From NCBI GenBank assembly GCA_035536185.1, contig DATLOM010000064.1, positions 1-64,000 on the forward strand: a stretch of 64,000 bases of DNA, read 5' to 3'. The notes under the pieces were generated by a model. The model was not told where the DNA came from, searched no databases, and worked only from the letters and a program-made list of their open reading frames with translations. This document shows positions 15,556-23,521 of the stretch, piece by piece. The DNA is from GCA-2861595 sp035536185. GTDB lineage: Bacteria > Actinomycetota > Acidimicrobiia > Acidimicrobiales > GCA-2861595. The stretch's first letter is position 1. Each line of letters begins with the position of its first letter. Made by a program: the position numbers and the translations under genes.

Positions 15556-16824
15556 ATGCGCAGACTACCCACCGCCCTCGAGGCCACCCCCGTGCTCATG
15601 GCCGTCGGCGCTGTCGTCGCGCTCGCCGTCCTCCTCGCCCTGAGCGCCGGCCCCGGCGCCCCGCCGGCAGGGGCGGCGGCCGCCCAGCTCCCACCTCATG
15701 TCGACGTCATCGAGGTCGTGGGCCTGGTCGACCCCATCCAGCTCGACTTCGTCGCCGACGCCCTCGGCGACGCCGAGAAGGGTGGTGCGAAAGCCCTGGT
15801 GATCCAGGTCGACAGCGGCGGCGGCGTGGCCTCCGAGGAGGACGTCGACGTTCTCGCCTTCCGCATCGCCCACTCATCGGTCCCTGTCGCCGTGTGGGTC
15901 GGGCCCAGTGGCAGCCGTGCCTTTGGACAGGCCTTCGAGCTGGTGAAAGCGGCGCCGATCAGCGGGATGACCACCAAGGGCCGCGTCGGCGACGACGGCC
16001 GCAAGCTCGAGTCGGCTGAGGCCCTGAAGGAGAAGGTGGTCGACATCAGCGCCCCCACCCTCGGCGACTTCATCGTCGAGCTGGACGGCCGGCGGGTCGG
16101 AGGCACGACCCTGGTGACGGCCGAGGTGGTGCGGGACCCGGGCGAGGACCCCCGGCGGCGCCCCACCGTGGAGGTGCGTTTCGCCAAGCTCGGGCTTCTG
16201 CCTCGCCTCCTGCACAGCGCGGCCAGCCCCTCGGTCGCCTACCTGTTCCTGGTGGTGGGCCTGGCCCTCGTCATCCTCGAGCTGTACACCGCCGGCATCG
16301 GCGCCGCCGCCCTCACCGGCGCCGCCTGTCTCGTCCTCGCCTCCTACGGGCTGGGCACCCTGCCGACCCGGCCGGCGGCCGTGGTGCTCATCCTCCTGGG
16401 CATGCTCGGGTACGCCATCGACATCCAGGCCGGCTCACCGCGGGCCTGGACGGTGATCGGCACCGCCGCTCTCGCCGGCGGGAGCCTGTGGCTCTACGAG
16501 GATGGCCTCGCCCCCTCGCCTCTGGTCCTGGTGATCGTGGTGGTCGGCATCGGGTTCCTGATGGTGAGCGGCCTTCCTGCCATGGTGAGGTCTCGATTCT
16601 CGACTCCGACGGTCGGAAGGGAGTCGATGGTGGGGGAATTGGGGACGGCCCTGGCTGCCGTCGACCCGGAGGGAACGGTGGAGATCCGGGGTGCTCCGTG
16701 GCGGGCCCGCACCAACCGTTCGACCCCTATTGGCGCCGGCGAGAACGTGCGTGTCGTGGGTATCGACGGCCTCCTTCTGGAGGTCGAACCGGAGGCCGGC
16801 GGGGCCAAGGACTACCGCCACTGA
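15556..16824 (+). CDS. NfeD-like membrane protein with ClpP-type domain, probably non-catalytic
   Basis: This 422-residue protein has an N-terminal signal or anchor (VLMAVGAVVALAVLLALSAG). A ClpP/crotonase-like domain follows (VDVIEVVGLVDPIQLDFVADAL, ALVIQVDSGGGVASEEDVD), then several membrane helices (residues ~225-345) and a C-terminal NfeD OB-fold (GELGTALAAVDPEGTVEIRG to NVRVVGIDGLLLEV). In active family members the nucleophile Ser lies in a PGA-x-AASAGTYI-like motif. Here the matching segment is PSGSRAFGQAFEL, with Gly where Ser is expected. Loss of proteolysis is inferred from that alignment by eye. NfeD proteins work in membrane quality control with SPFH partners. None is adjacent here. 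Confidence 0.85.
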   Translation: MRRLPTALEATPVLMAVGAVVALAVLLALSAGPGAPPAGAAAAQLPPHVDVIEVVGLVDPIQLDFVADALGDAEKGGAKALVIQVDSGGGVASEEDVDVLAFRIAHSSVPVAVWVGPSGSRAFGQAFELVKAAPISGMTTKGRVGDDGRKLESAEALKEKVVDISAPTLGDFIVELDGRRVGGTTLVTAEVVRDPGEDPRRRPTVEVRFAKLGLLPRLLHSAASPSVAYLFLVVGLALVILELYTAGIGAAALTGAACLVLASYGLGTLPTRPAAVVLILLGMLGYAIDIQAGSPRAWTVIGTAALAGGSLWLYEDGLAPSPLVLVIVVVGIGFLMVSGLPAMVRSRFSTPTVGRESMVGELGTALAAVDPEGTVEIRGAPWRARTNRSTPIGAGENVRVVGIDGLLLEVEPEAGGAKDYRH

Positions 16825-16878
16825 GAAAATCCGCAGGTCAGGCCCCGTAAGCCGAATGAGGGACAAGAAAATTGGCCC

Positions 16879-16907
16879 TTGTTACTTCCAGAAAACGGGG
16901 GTAGGGT
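16879..16907 (+). promoter_or_regulatory. Probable sigma-A promoter of whiB
   Basis: TTGTTA (16879-16884) and TAGGGT (16902-16907) are separated by exactly 17 bp and lie 25 bp before the GTG start, after which GAAAGGGGAAA provides the ribosome site. This is the clearest -35/-10 pair in the window. Confidence 0.6.
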
Positions 16908-16932
16908 CGGTCGTCCGAAAGGGGAAACTTTC

Positions 16933-17196
16933 GTGAGCGTCCAACTCGAAGCAGAACAGATCTGGCAGGTCAGAGCTTCTTGCCGAGGTCCGCTGGCCGC
17001 GGTGTTCTTCCCGCCGTCGCACTTCGAACGCAAAGAGGAGAAAGAGAACCGGGAGGGCAGGGCCAAAGCCATGTGCGCCCAGTGCCCGGTGCGCCAGCCC
17101 TGCCTCGACTACGCCCTCCGCATCCGTGAGCCCCACGGCATCTGGGGCGGCCTCAACGAAGCCGAGCGCCGGGACCTCCTCGCCCGCGAGGCCTGA
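16933..17196 (+). CDS. WhiB-family iron-sulfur transcription regulator
   Basis: This 87-residue protein has the four-Cys pattern of WhiB proteins: the first Cys in VRASCRG, then CAQC, then QPCLDYAL. These bind a [4Fe-4S] cluster. The beta-turn GIWGGLNEAERR follows, with a short basic C terminus. An insert rich in Lys and Glu (FERKEEKENREGRAKA) lies between the first and second Cys. The GTG at 16933 is chosen over an upstream in-frame codon because AAAGGGG precedes it and family members begin here. Proximity to ArsA-like ATPases and a PonA-type PBP resembles the whiB4 neighbourhood of mycobacteria, so a WhiB4-like redox role is possible but not certain. Confidence 0.93.
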   Translation: MSVQLEAEQIWQVRASCRGPLAAVFFPPSHFERKEEKENREGRAKAMCAQCPVRQPCLDYALRIREPHGIWGGLNEAERRDLLAREA

Positions 17197-17213
17197 GCCC
17201 CCGCCGGCTCAGG
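17192..17213. terminator. Hairpin between convergent whiB and selB
   Basis: CCTGAGC (17192-17198) and GCTCAGG (17207-17213) form a perfect 7-bp stem. It spans the whiB stop codon and ends 10 bp before the selB stop. A bidirectional terminator is plausible, but there is no T-tract. Confidence 0.4.
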
Positions 17214-17222
17214 GGTCAGGGC

Positions 17223-18992
17223 TCAGGGCACTGCCGGCAGGCGGGGGCCGCCGATGCGCAGGTCGCCCCGCCGGCGGGTGACGCCCGTGGCGTCGAGGTG
17301 GGCCAGCACGGGCAGGATGTACTTTCGGCTGGTGCCCAGGGCGTCTCGCACCTGAGCCACGGTCAGCCCCTCCGGTGACGTGACGAGCAGGCGGGCGACC
17401 ACCCGCCCCGCCTCCTCCAAGGCCGCCGGCGAGAACCACACGCCTTCCCGCTCCACGGCCAGCCCTCGCCGGGCCAGCTCCCGCAGCTCGGCCCGGTCCA
17501 CACCCTCGGGAGGCGGCGGTGAGAACGGCGAGGCGGCCAGCGCCGCCAGGTAAGGATGGTCGGCGAGCCCATCGCCCGGGGCACCGGCACCGCCCGAAGC
17601 CCCCGCCGGCTTGGCCCGCCCGGCGTCCACCACCACGCCCTCCAGCCCGGCCAGCAGGGCCCGCTCCCGCTCGTCGAGCCCGGCCACGTCCAAGCCCAAC
17701 GGCCCAGCGGCGGCCACCGCCTCCGCCAGACGGGCCTCGACGGCTGCCCGCACCCCCGGGTCGACCACCCAACGCCCACCGACAGTCGCCGGCCGGCGAT
17801 CCCCGGTCAGCCGCTCCAGCACGTCGACCTCGACCCACCCCCGCTCGGCCACCACCCGGTCCACCGACCGGTCAGGCCGCGCCCGGTACGCCGGCAGCCG
17901 GGGGTCCACGTCGAGCACCTCTCCGCCGCCCACCGTCTCTGAACGGCCACTCTCCCGCAACACGTAGCGATCACCCGGCAGCAGCGGCAGCGCCACCGGC
18001 AGGTGCAGGCGCACCAGCCCTACCGATCCCGGCGCCAGTGCCTCGGCCCCCAGCACCCGCATGCGCACCGGGTACTCGCCCGAGCCGAGGTACGCCTGGT
18101 AGGCGCCCCGGCGGGACACCTCGTGGTCCAGCGCCGACAGTACGGTCAAGGAGCAGTCCAGCCGCCGGGTCGGTGCCCACTGGTCCGGGCGCACCAGGGC
18201 GTGGCCCCGCTCCACCTCGTCGTGGTGGACCCCTGCCAGGTTCACGGCCAGGCGCCGGCCGGGAGACGCCACGCTCAACGAGGACTTGTGGCTCTGCAGG
18301 CTGCGCACCCGCGCCCGCCGCCCCGACACCGCCACCGACGGCGACGACCCACCCACGACCACCAGCTCGTCGTCCACCGCCAGCGAGCCGCCCGCCAGCG
18401 TCCCGGTGACCACCGTGCCCGACCCCTTGGCCGCGAACGAACGGTCTACCCACAGCCGGGGCCGTCCCCGGTCGGGAGCGGTGGGCGTGACCGCCAGCAT
18501 CCGGTCCAGCGCCTCCTGCAGCTCCACCAGCCCCGTGCCCGCCGGCGCGTCCACGTCCACGACGTCGGCGTTCTCGAGGAACGTCCCCTTCAGGTGGTCG
18601 GCCAGCTCCAGGTGGGCCAGCTCCAGCCACTCGTCGTCGACCAGGCCCACCTTGGTCAGCGCCACCAGCCCGTGCTCCACCCCGAGCACCTCCAGGATGC
18701 GCAGGTGCTCCTCGGACTGCGGCTTCCACCCCTCGGTGGCTGCCACCACGAACAGGGAGGCGTCCACCGCTCCCACCCCGGCCAGCATGTTCTTGATGAA
18801 GCGCACGTGGCCGGGCACGTCCACGAAGGCCAGCTCCCGCCCGCTCGGCAGGCTGGTCCAGGCGAACCCCAGATCGATGGTCAGCCCCCTCGCCTTCTCC
18901 TCGGCGAAGCGGTCCGGGTCCATTCCCGTCAGCGCCAGCACGAGGGTGGACTTGCCGTGGTCGACATGGCCGGCGGTGGCTACGACGTGCAC
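17223..18992 (-). CDS. selB: Selenocysteine-specific elongation factor SelB
   Basis: This 589-residue GTPase has G1 AGHVDHGKST at residue 7, G2 GLTIDLGFAW and G3 DVPGHVRFIKNM. G4 reads LTKVGLVDD, with Gly at the usual Asp of (N/T)KxD. Two EF-Tu-like beta barrels and a C-terminal winged-helix set (ending TVAQVRDALGTSRKYILPVLAHLD) follow. The SelB-specific C-terminal repeats bind the SECIS hairpin of selenoprotein mRNAs and deliver Sec-tRNA to UGA codons. The length is normal for bacterial SelB. It lies 27 bp downstream of selA in the same operon, and tRNA-Sec is at 62687-62779. The G4 change deserves note, because the Asp normally reads the guanine base. Confidence 0.95.
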   Translation of the reverse strand: MHVVATAGHVDHGKSTLVLALTGMDPDRFAEEKARGLTIDLGFAWTSLPSGRELAFVDVPGHVRFIKNMLAGVGAVDASLFVVAATEGWKPQSEEHLRILEVLGVEHGLVALTKVGLVDDEWLELAHLELADHLKGTFLENADVVDVDAPAGTGLVELQEALDRMLAVTPTAPDRGRPRLWVDRSFAAKGSGTVVTGTLAGGSLAVDDELVVVGGSSPSVAVSGRRARVRSLQSHKSSLSVASPGRRLAVNLAGVHHDEVERGHALVRPDQWAPTRRLDCSLTVLSALDHEVSRRGAYQAYLGSGEYPVRMRVLGAEALAPGSVGLVRLHLPVALPLLPGDRYVLRESGRSETVGGGEVLDVDPRLPAYRARPDRSVDRVVAERGWVEVDVLERLTGDRRPATVGGRWVVDPGVRAAVEARLAEAVAAAGPLGLDVAGLDERERALLAGLEGVVVDAGRAKPAGASGGAGAPGDGLADHPYLAALAASPFSPPPPEGVDRAELRELARRGLAVEREGVWFSPAALEEAGRVVARLLVTSPEGLTVAQVRDALGTSRKYILPVLAHLDATGVTRRRGDLRIGGPRLPAVP

Positions 18993-19019
18993 GACCCCAG
19001 CCTTCCCGACCTCCGGCCG

Positions 19020-20285
19020 CTAGAGGGCGGCAAGGGCCTTGGCCACCACCGGATCGTCGGCGGGGTCGACGCTGCGGAGATCGAGGATGGTGCGGCCTTC
19101 GTGGACCCGGGCGATGACCGGCGGGTCGTGAGCCCGCAACGTGCCCGTGTGGTCACCGTCCAAGGCCACGCCGGCGGACGGGATGGTGAGGCCGGGCACC
19201 GATCCGCCACCGGGCACCGAGTCACAGTCGACCACCTCGGCCGCTACCCCCACTCCCCCCCCGCCGGCCACCACGGAGGCCGCCCGCGTCGCCAACAGGT
19301 CGACAGGCACGGCCGCCATGCGCCAGAAGGGAATGGCGTCGCCGTCACGGCGCAGGTACGCCAGCGCCACCTCCTGCAGCGCACCCAGCACGAGCCCACC
19401 AGGGCGCAGGGCCCGGGCCAGGGGATGGCCGGCGCACCGCGCCACCAGCTCCTCCGAGCCGGCGATCACCCCGGCCTGGGGCCCGCCCAGCAACTTGTCG
19501 CCGGAGAAGGTGACCAGGGCGGCGCCGGCGGCCAATGTCTGGCGGGCAGCCGGCTCCGAGGCCAGCCACGCCGGCGGCCCACCCTCCAGCCACGGCGTCG
19601 CCGCGTCGAGCAAGCCCGACCCGATATCGGCGACCACCGGCAGACCGAGCCCGGACAGCTCCCGCACGGCCACGTCCTCGGTGAAACCCACGATCCGGTA
19701 GTTGGACTGGTGCACCTTCAGCAACAGCGCCGGCTCCGTGCTCAGAGCCGCCGAGAAGTCCCGGAGGCGCGTCCGGTTCGTCGTGCCCACCTCCACCAGA
19801 TGTGCCCCCGAAGCGGCCATCACCTCCGGCACCCGGAACCCGCCGCCGATCTCCACCAGCTCCCCCCGGCTCACGACCACCGAGCGGTCACGGGCCAGAG
19901 CCGACAGCACGAGCAGCAAGGCGGCCGCGCCGTTGTTCACCACCAGCGCCGCCTCGGCCCCACAGGTTCGGGCCAGCAGGGCGCCGGCATGGCGGCTACG
20001 GGACCCTCGCCGGCCGGTGCCGAGGTCGAATTCCAGGTTCACGTAGCGGGCGTCCTGGTGGACGGCCAGGGGAGCGCGCCCCAAGTTGGTGTGCAGCAGG
20101 ACTCCGGTGGCGTTGACCACCGGGCGCAACAACGACCGGGCCACCGCCTCGGCCCGCCCCCGGGCGGACGACGGGTCGCCGGCAGCCACCGCCGCCCGGG
20201 CGGCATCCACCAGCAGCGGCTGGGGCAGCCCCACATCGGCCAGCTCCCGGGCCAGGGCGTCGACCGAAGGAGGATGCGCGGCCAC
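19020..20285 (-). CDS. selA: L-seryl-tRNA(Sec) selenium transferase SelA
   Basis: This ~421-residue PLP enzyme converts Ser-tRNA(Sec) to Sec-tRNA(Sec) using selenophosphate. Diagnostic segments are PVVNATGVLLHTNLGRAPL, NNGAAALLLVLSAL, SRGELVEIGGGFRVPEVM and the PLP-binding Lys in FSGDKLLGGPQAG. The frame is open further upstream, but those codons overlap the divergent Rieske gene. The GTG at 20285 (VAAHPPSVDALAREL) leaves 18 bp between the two starts and gives a near-normal N terminus, though the start is not certain. It forms an operon with selB. No selD or obvious selenoprotein gene is in the window. Confidence 0.93.
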   Translation of the reverse strand: MAAHPPSVDALARELADVGLPQPLLVDAARAAVAAGDPSSARGRAEAVARSLLRPVVNATGVLLHTNLGRAPLAVHQDARYVNLEFDLGTGRRGSRSRHAGALLARTCGAEAALVVNNGAAALLLVLSALARDRSVVVSRGELVEIGGGFRVPEVMAASGAHLVEVGTTNRTRLRDFSAALSTEPALLLKVHQSNYRIVGFTEDVAVRELSGLGLPVVADIGSGLLDAATPWLEGGPPAWLASEPAARQTLAAGAALVTFSGDKLLGGPQAGVIAGSEELVARCAGHPLARALRPGGLVLGALQEVALAYLRRDGDAIPFWRMAAVPVDLLATRAASVVAGGGGVGVAAEVVDCDSVPGGGSVPGLTIPSAGVALDGDHTGTLRAHDPPVIARVHEGRTILDLRSVDPADDPVVAKALAAL

Positions 20286-20303
20286 AGCCGCCAGACTACG
20301 ACC

Positions 20304-20618
20304 GTGCCCCCCGTGAAGCTGTGTGCGCTCAGCGACCTGGAGCCCGGCCGCGGCCACCTCGTCCGCCAACGCGGCCACGACCTCGCCGTCTTCCTGGTCG
20401 GCGGCGAAGTGCGGGTGGTCGACAACACCTGTCTCCACACCGGCGGCGCGCTGGCCGACGGGCCCGTTGTCGACGGCTGCGTCATCTGCCCCCTCCACGG
20501 TTGGGTCTACGACCTCACGACCGGCCAGACCGTGGTCGGGCACCGCACCGCCGGCAACCTGCGCACGTACGAGGCATGGGTCGACAACGGCACCATCCTC
20601 GCCTCGCTCGACGAGTAG
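20304..20618 (+). CDS. Rieske [2Fe-2S] ferredoxin-like protein
   Basis: This 104-residue soluble protein has both Rieske boxes: CLHTGG and CPLHGW, 19 residues apart, giving the Cys2His2 ligand set. The rest matches the NirD/ferredoxin-component type (VFLVGGEVRVVDN, YDLTTGQTV). It probably passes electrons to an oxygenase or reductase that is not encoded nearby. GTG 20304 or GTG 20313 is the start. It is divergent from selA and ends at a hairpin (20629-20651). Confidence 0.9.
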   Translation: MPPVKLCALSDLEPGRGHLVRQRGHDLAVFLVGGEVRVVDNTCLHTGGALADGPVVDGCVICPLHGWVYDLTTGQTVVGHRTAGNLRTYEAWVDNGTILASLDE

Positions 20619-20628
20619 ACGCTAAGAT

Positions 20629-20651
20629 GGCGGCTGGCTTCGGGAGCCGCC
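20629..20651 (+). terminator. Hairpin after the Rieske gene
   Basis: GGCGGCT (20629-20635) pairs perfectly with AGCCGCC (20645-20651), starting 10 bp after the stop codon. No T-run follows, so termination is only suggested by position. Confidence 0.4.
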
Positions 20652-20699
20652 GCAGCGCTCCCCTCCATGGAAACCGGTACAACAGGAGGGGATGAGAGA

Positions 20700-21071
20700 A
20701 TGGCAAACGATGAGCGAGCCCGTCAGCACATGTTCCAGAAGCTCGACGAGGCGCTCGGGCCCGAGGCGGCCGGGACGATGATGGAGCACCTGCCGCCGGT
20801 GCCGTGGAACGAGCTGGCCACCAAGCAGGACATCGCCCAGCTGGCGGTCTCGACGAAGAAAGACCTGGATCAGCTGGCCGCGAGCACCAGGAAGGACATC
20901 GAGCAGCTGGAGGAACGCATGAGCCTCCGCCAGGAGCGCTCCGAGGAGCGCCTGCTGGCTGCCTTCCGCGGCGAGCTCATGACCGCCGTCACCGCCCAGA
21001 CCCGATCCATGCTGCTCGCCCTCGTCGCCACTGTGGTCAGCGTCGGCGGGTTCATGCTCGCCGCCGGCTGA
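20700..21071 (+). CDS. Small coiled-coil membrane protein (paralogue of the protein at 39840)
   Basis: The protein has 123 residues. The N-terminal helix carries RQHMFQKLDEALGPEAAGTMMEHLPPVPW. An ATKQDIAQL-type coiled coil follows with 11-residue spacing (STKKDLDQLAA, STRKDIEQLEE). The C-terminal helix (SMLLALVATVVSVGGFMLAA) is a membrane anchor. The organisation resembles DUF1640/CCDC90-like proteins. The ATG at 20700 has AGGAGGGG upstream. A second copy with the same MEHLPP motif and an expanded coiled coil is at 39840-40358. The function is unknown. A tail-anchored scaffold is an inference from shape only. Confidence 0.85.
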   Translation: MANDERARQHMFQKLDEALGPEAAGTMMEHLPPVPWNELATKQDIAQLAVSTKKDLDQLAASTRKDIEQLEERMSLRQERSEERLLAAFRGELMTAVTAQTRSMLLALVATVVSVGGFMLAAG

Positions 21072-21153
21072 CCCCGCTACCCGGCGCCTCGCCCCGCCCC
21101 CCGCCACCCAGGCGCCGCGCCGCCACCCCCGGCCCCGTGCGAAGATTGCCGAA

Positions 21154-23460
21154 ATGATGCCGCCCCTGGTGCGCAGCGTCCTGCGCTCCATCGCCCTGTT
21201 CCTCGTCTGCTCCTTCGCCGTGCCCATCACGGTGGCCGTCACGGTCATGGCCATGTTCTTCTTCGCCCCCCTGCCGGCGGTGCTGCCCGAAGCCCGTCCC
21301 ACCGTCGAGTCCCGCATCAGCCGCGTCTACGCCATCGACGCCAAGGGCAAGCCCATGGAGATCGGCGCCTTCAGGGAGTACGAGCAGAACGTACCCGTCA
21401 AGAAGGCCGACATCCCCGAGATCCTGAAGAAGGCCGTCGTCGCCGCCGAGGACAAGAGCTTCTACGAGCACGGCGGTATCGACCCCCGCGGCAGCCTCCG
21501 GGCCGTGTGGGCCGACGTACGCAACCAGAACCTGGCCCAGGGCGGCTCCACCATCACCCAGCAGTACGTGAAGAACGCCTACGTCGGCCAGGAGCGCACC
21601 TTCGTGCGCAAGATCCGCGAGGCCGTCCTGGCGAGCCAGCTCGACCGCCAGGTCGAGAAAGAGGAGATCCTCTTCAAGTACCTGTCGAACATCTACCTGG
21701 GGGAGGGGATCTACGGCGTCGGGGCGGCGGCCGAGAGCTACTTCCGAAAGCCCGTGGCCCAGCTCGACGTCTCCGAGGCGGCCATGCTCGCCGGCCTCAT
21801 CCCGGCGCCGAGCCGCTACGAGCCGAGGGGCAATCCCGCCCTGGCCGAGACCAAGCGCCGCCTGGTGCTGACCAAGATGCTCGAGGAGCGCTACATCACG
21901 AGGGCCGAGCACGACGAGGCGGTGGCCCGCCCGGTATGGCTCTCCCGCAGGGGAGCCGAGCAGCCTCCGGGCCCGGCCACCGTGGTCCACCCCTCCCAGC
22001 AGCAGAACGCCCAGTTCCCCTTCTTCGTGGACTACGTGCGCCGTTACCTCGAGGAGCGCTACGGCCAGGACAAGGTCTTCCGCGGCGGCCTCGAGGTCAC
22101 CGTCACCCTCGATCCAGCCCTGCAGGAGCAGGCCGAGGCATCTGTGCGGGAGGCCTTGAAGGGGACCGAGGCACCCCTCGAGATGTCGCTGGTGGCGGTC
22201 GAGCCGCCCACCGGCTACGTCAAGGCGCTCGTGGGGGGGAGGGACTTCGCCGCCTCGCAGGTCAACCTGGCCCTCGGTGGATGCCCCGGTCGGGCCCGGG
22301 ACCCCGAGCTGAAGGTCGAGGTGGCGCCGCCCTGCCTCGAGGGCAAGTTCGTCGAAGGCGGCGGCACCGGCCGCCAGCCGGGCTCGGCCTTCAAGCCGTT
22401 CGTGCTGGCCGCCGCCCTGTCCAAGGGTTTCCCGCCCTCCAAGGTGTACCCGGCTCCGAGGGTCTTCAAGATCCCGGGCTCCGACTGCCGCGAGAGCCCG
22501 ACGAACAAGTGCACGATCGGCAACAACGAGGGTGGTGGCGGGGGTAGCGCAACTCTGGAACGGGCGACGGCCAGCTCCATCAACACCGTCTACGCCCAGC
22601 TGGTGCGTGACGTGGGCTGCAAGGAGACGGCGGAGATGGCGCGGGACCTGGGCATCACCTCGGCCTGGTACAGCCCCAGCTTCCACACCTGCAGCGGCAC
22701 CTACGCCCTGGGCGTCATCGACGTCTCCCCCCTCGACATGGCCTCGTCCTTCGGCGTCTTCGCGGCCAGGGGGGAGCGGGCCGAGCCCACTCCCGTGCTC
22801 GAGGTCGCCGAGACGGTGGACGGCAAGCGCCGGGTGCTGGAGGACAACACCCGGCCCCAGCGGACCCGCGTCATGGAGGAGATCGTGGCCGATGCCACCA
22901 CCGAGATCCTCAAACAGGTGGTGACCTCCGGCACGGGCCGCGCCGCCGCCATCGGCCGGCCCTCCGCCGGCAAGACCGGCACCAGCCAGAACTTCTCCAA
23001 CGCATGGTTCGTGGGCTACACACCGACCCTCAGCACCTCGGTGTGGCTCGGGTACTCCAAGGACCAGAAGACACCGCTGAGGGGCATCAGGGGGATCGAC
23101 AAGGTCTACGGAGGCACGATCCCGGCCCAGACGTGGAAGCGCTTCATGAGCCAGGCCCTGGCCGGCGTTCCGGTCACCGAGTTCACCGACGCCGCCCCCA
23201 TCAAGGACCTAGCCGCCGCCCTGCGGCGCGACGCCCGCGGCGGCTTCGATCCCGGCGACCGCCGCAAGCAGTCAGACCCCGATCCCGGTGGGAAGTACCT
23301 GGTAGAGCCGCCGCCGCCGCCGGTCGAGCCGCCCACGCCAGGGGTCCCGTTCGCGCCGGCGCCAGGCCCGGCCCCACCGCCACCGGGCGCGCCCGGTGGG
23401 CCCCCGACGTCCACCACGACCACCACGACCAGGCCGCTCCTGTTCCCCCCGCGATCTTGA
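21154..23460 (+). CDS. Class A penicillin-binding protein (PonA-like)
   Basis: The protein has 768 residues. A cytoplasmic start and one membrane helix (residues ~8-42) precede a GT51 glycosyltransferase domain with AAEDKSFYEHGGID (catalytic Glu ~99), GGSTITQQYVKN and KYLSNIYLGEGIYGVGAAA. The transpeptidase domain has the Ser nucleophile in GSAFKPF (~411), the SxN motif in ASSINTVYAQ and KTGT at ~607. The last ~70 residues are Pro/Thr-rich, with no PASTA domain. It polymerises and cross-links peptidoglycan on the outer face of the membrane. Context (ArsA-like pair and WhiB upstream) matches the actinobacterial ponA2 neighbourhood. It converges on the gene ending at 23522. Confidence 0.96.
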   Translation: MMPPLVRSVLRSIALFLVCSFAVPITVAVTVMAMFFFAPLPAVLPEARPTVESRISRVYAIDAKGKPMEIGAFREYEQNVPVKKADIPEILKKAVVAAEDKSFYEHGGIDPRGSLRAVWADVRNQNLAQGGSTITQQYVKNAYVGQERTFVRKIREAVLASQLDRQVEKEEILFKYLSNIYLGEGIYGVGAAAESYFRKPVAQLDVSEAAMLAGLIPAPSRYEPRGNPALAETKRRLVLTKMLEERYITRAEHDEAVARPVWLSRRGAEQPPGPATVVHPSQQQNAQFPFFVDYVRRYLEERYGQDKVFRGGLEVTVTLDPALQEQAEASVREALKGTEAPLEMSLVAVEPPTGYVKALVGGRDFAASQVNLALGGCPGRARDPELKVEVAPPCLEGKFVEGGGTGRQPGSAFKPFVLAAALSKGFPPSKVYPAPRVFKIPGSDCRESPTNKCTIGNNEGGGGGSATLERATASSINTVYAQLVRDVGCKETAEMARDLGITSAWYSPSFHTCSGTYALGVIDVSPLDMASSFGVFAARGERAEPTPVLEVAETVDGKRRVLEDNTRPQRTRVMEEIVADATTEILKQVVTSGTGRAAAIGRPSAGKTGTSQNFSNAWFVGYTPTLSTSVWLGYSKDQKTPLRGIRGIDKVYGGTIPAQTWKRFMSQALAGVPVTEFTDAAPIKDLAAALRRDARGGFDPGDRRKQSDPDPGGKYLVEPPPPPVEPPTPGVPFAPAPGPAPPPPGAPGGPPTSTTTTTTRPLLFPPRS

Positions 23461-23521
23461 AGCGGCCCGGAAGCCACTGTTCGACGCGTAGCCCGAGCAA
23501 CCGCGGTTCTCGGCTCGAGCC

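Noticed and set aside
16885..17196. Upstream in-frame start for the WhiB protein
   Set aside because: It would place the start inside the probable promoter. GTG 16933 has a ribosome site and fits the family N terminus.
18003..20618. Very long plus-strand open frame across selB and selA
   Set aside because: It is the antisense shadow of two clear SelA/SelB genes, with His/Gln/Arg-rich composition. Only the last ~104 codons (Rieske protein) are real.
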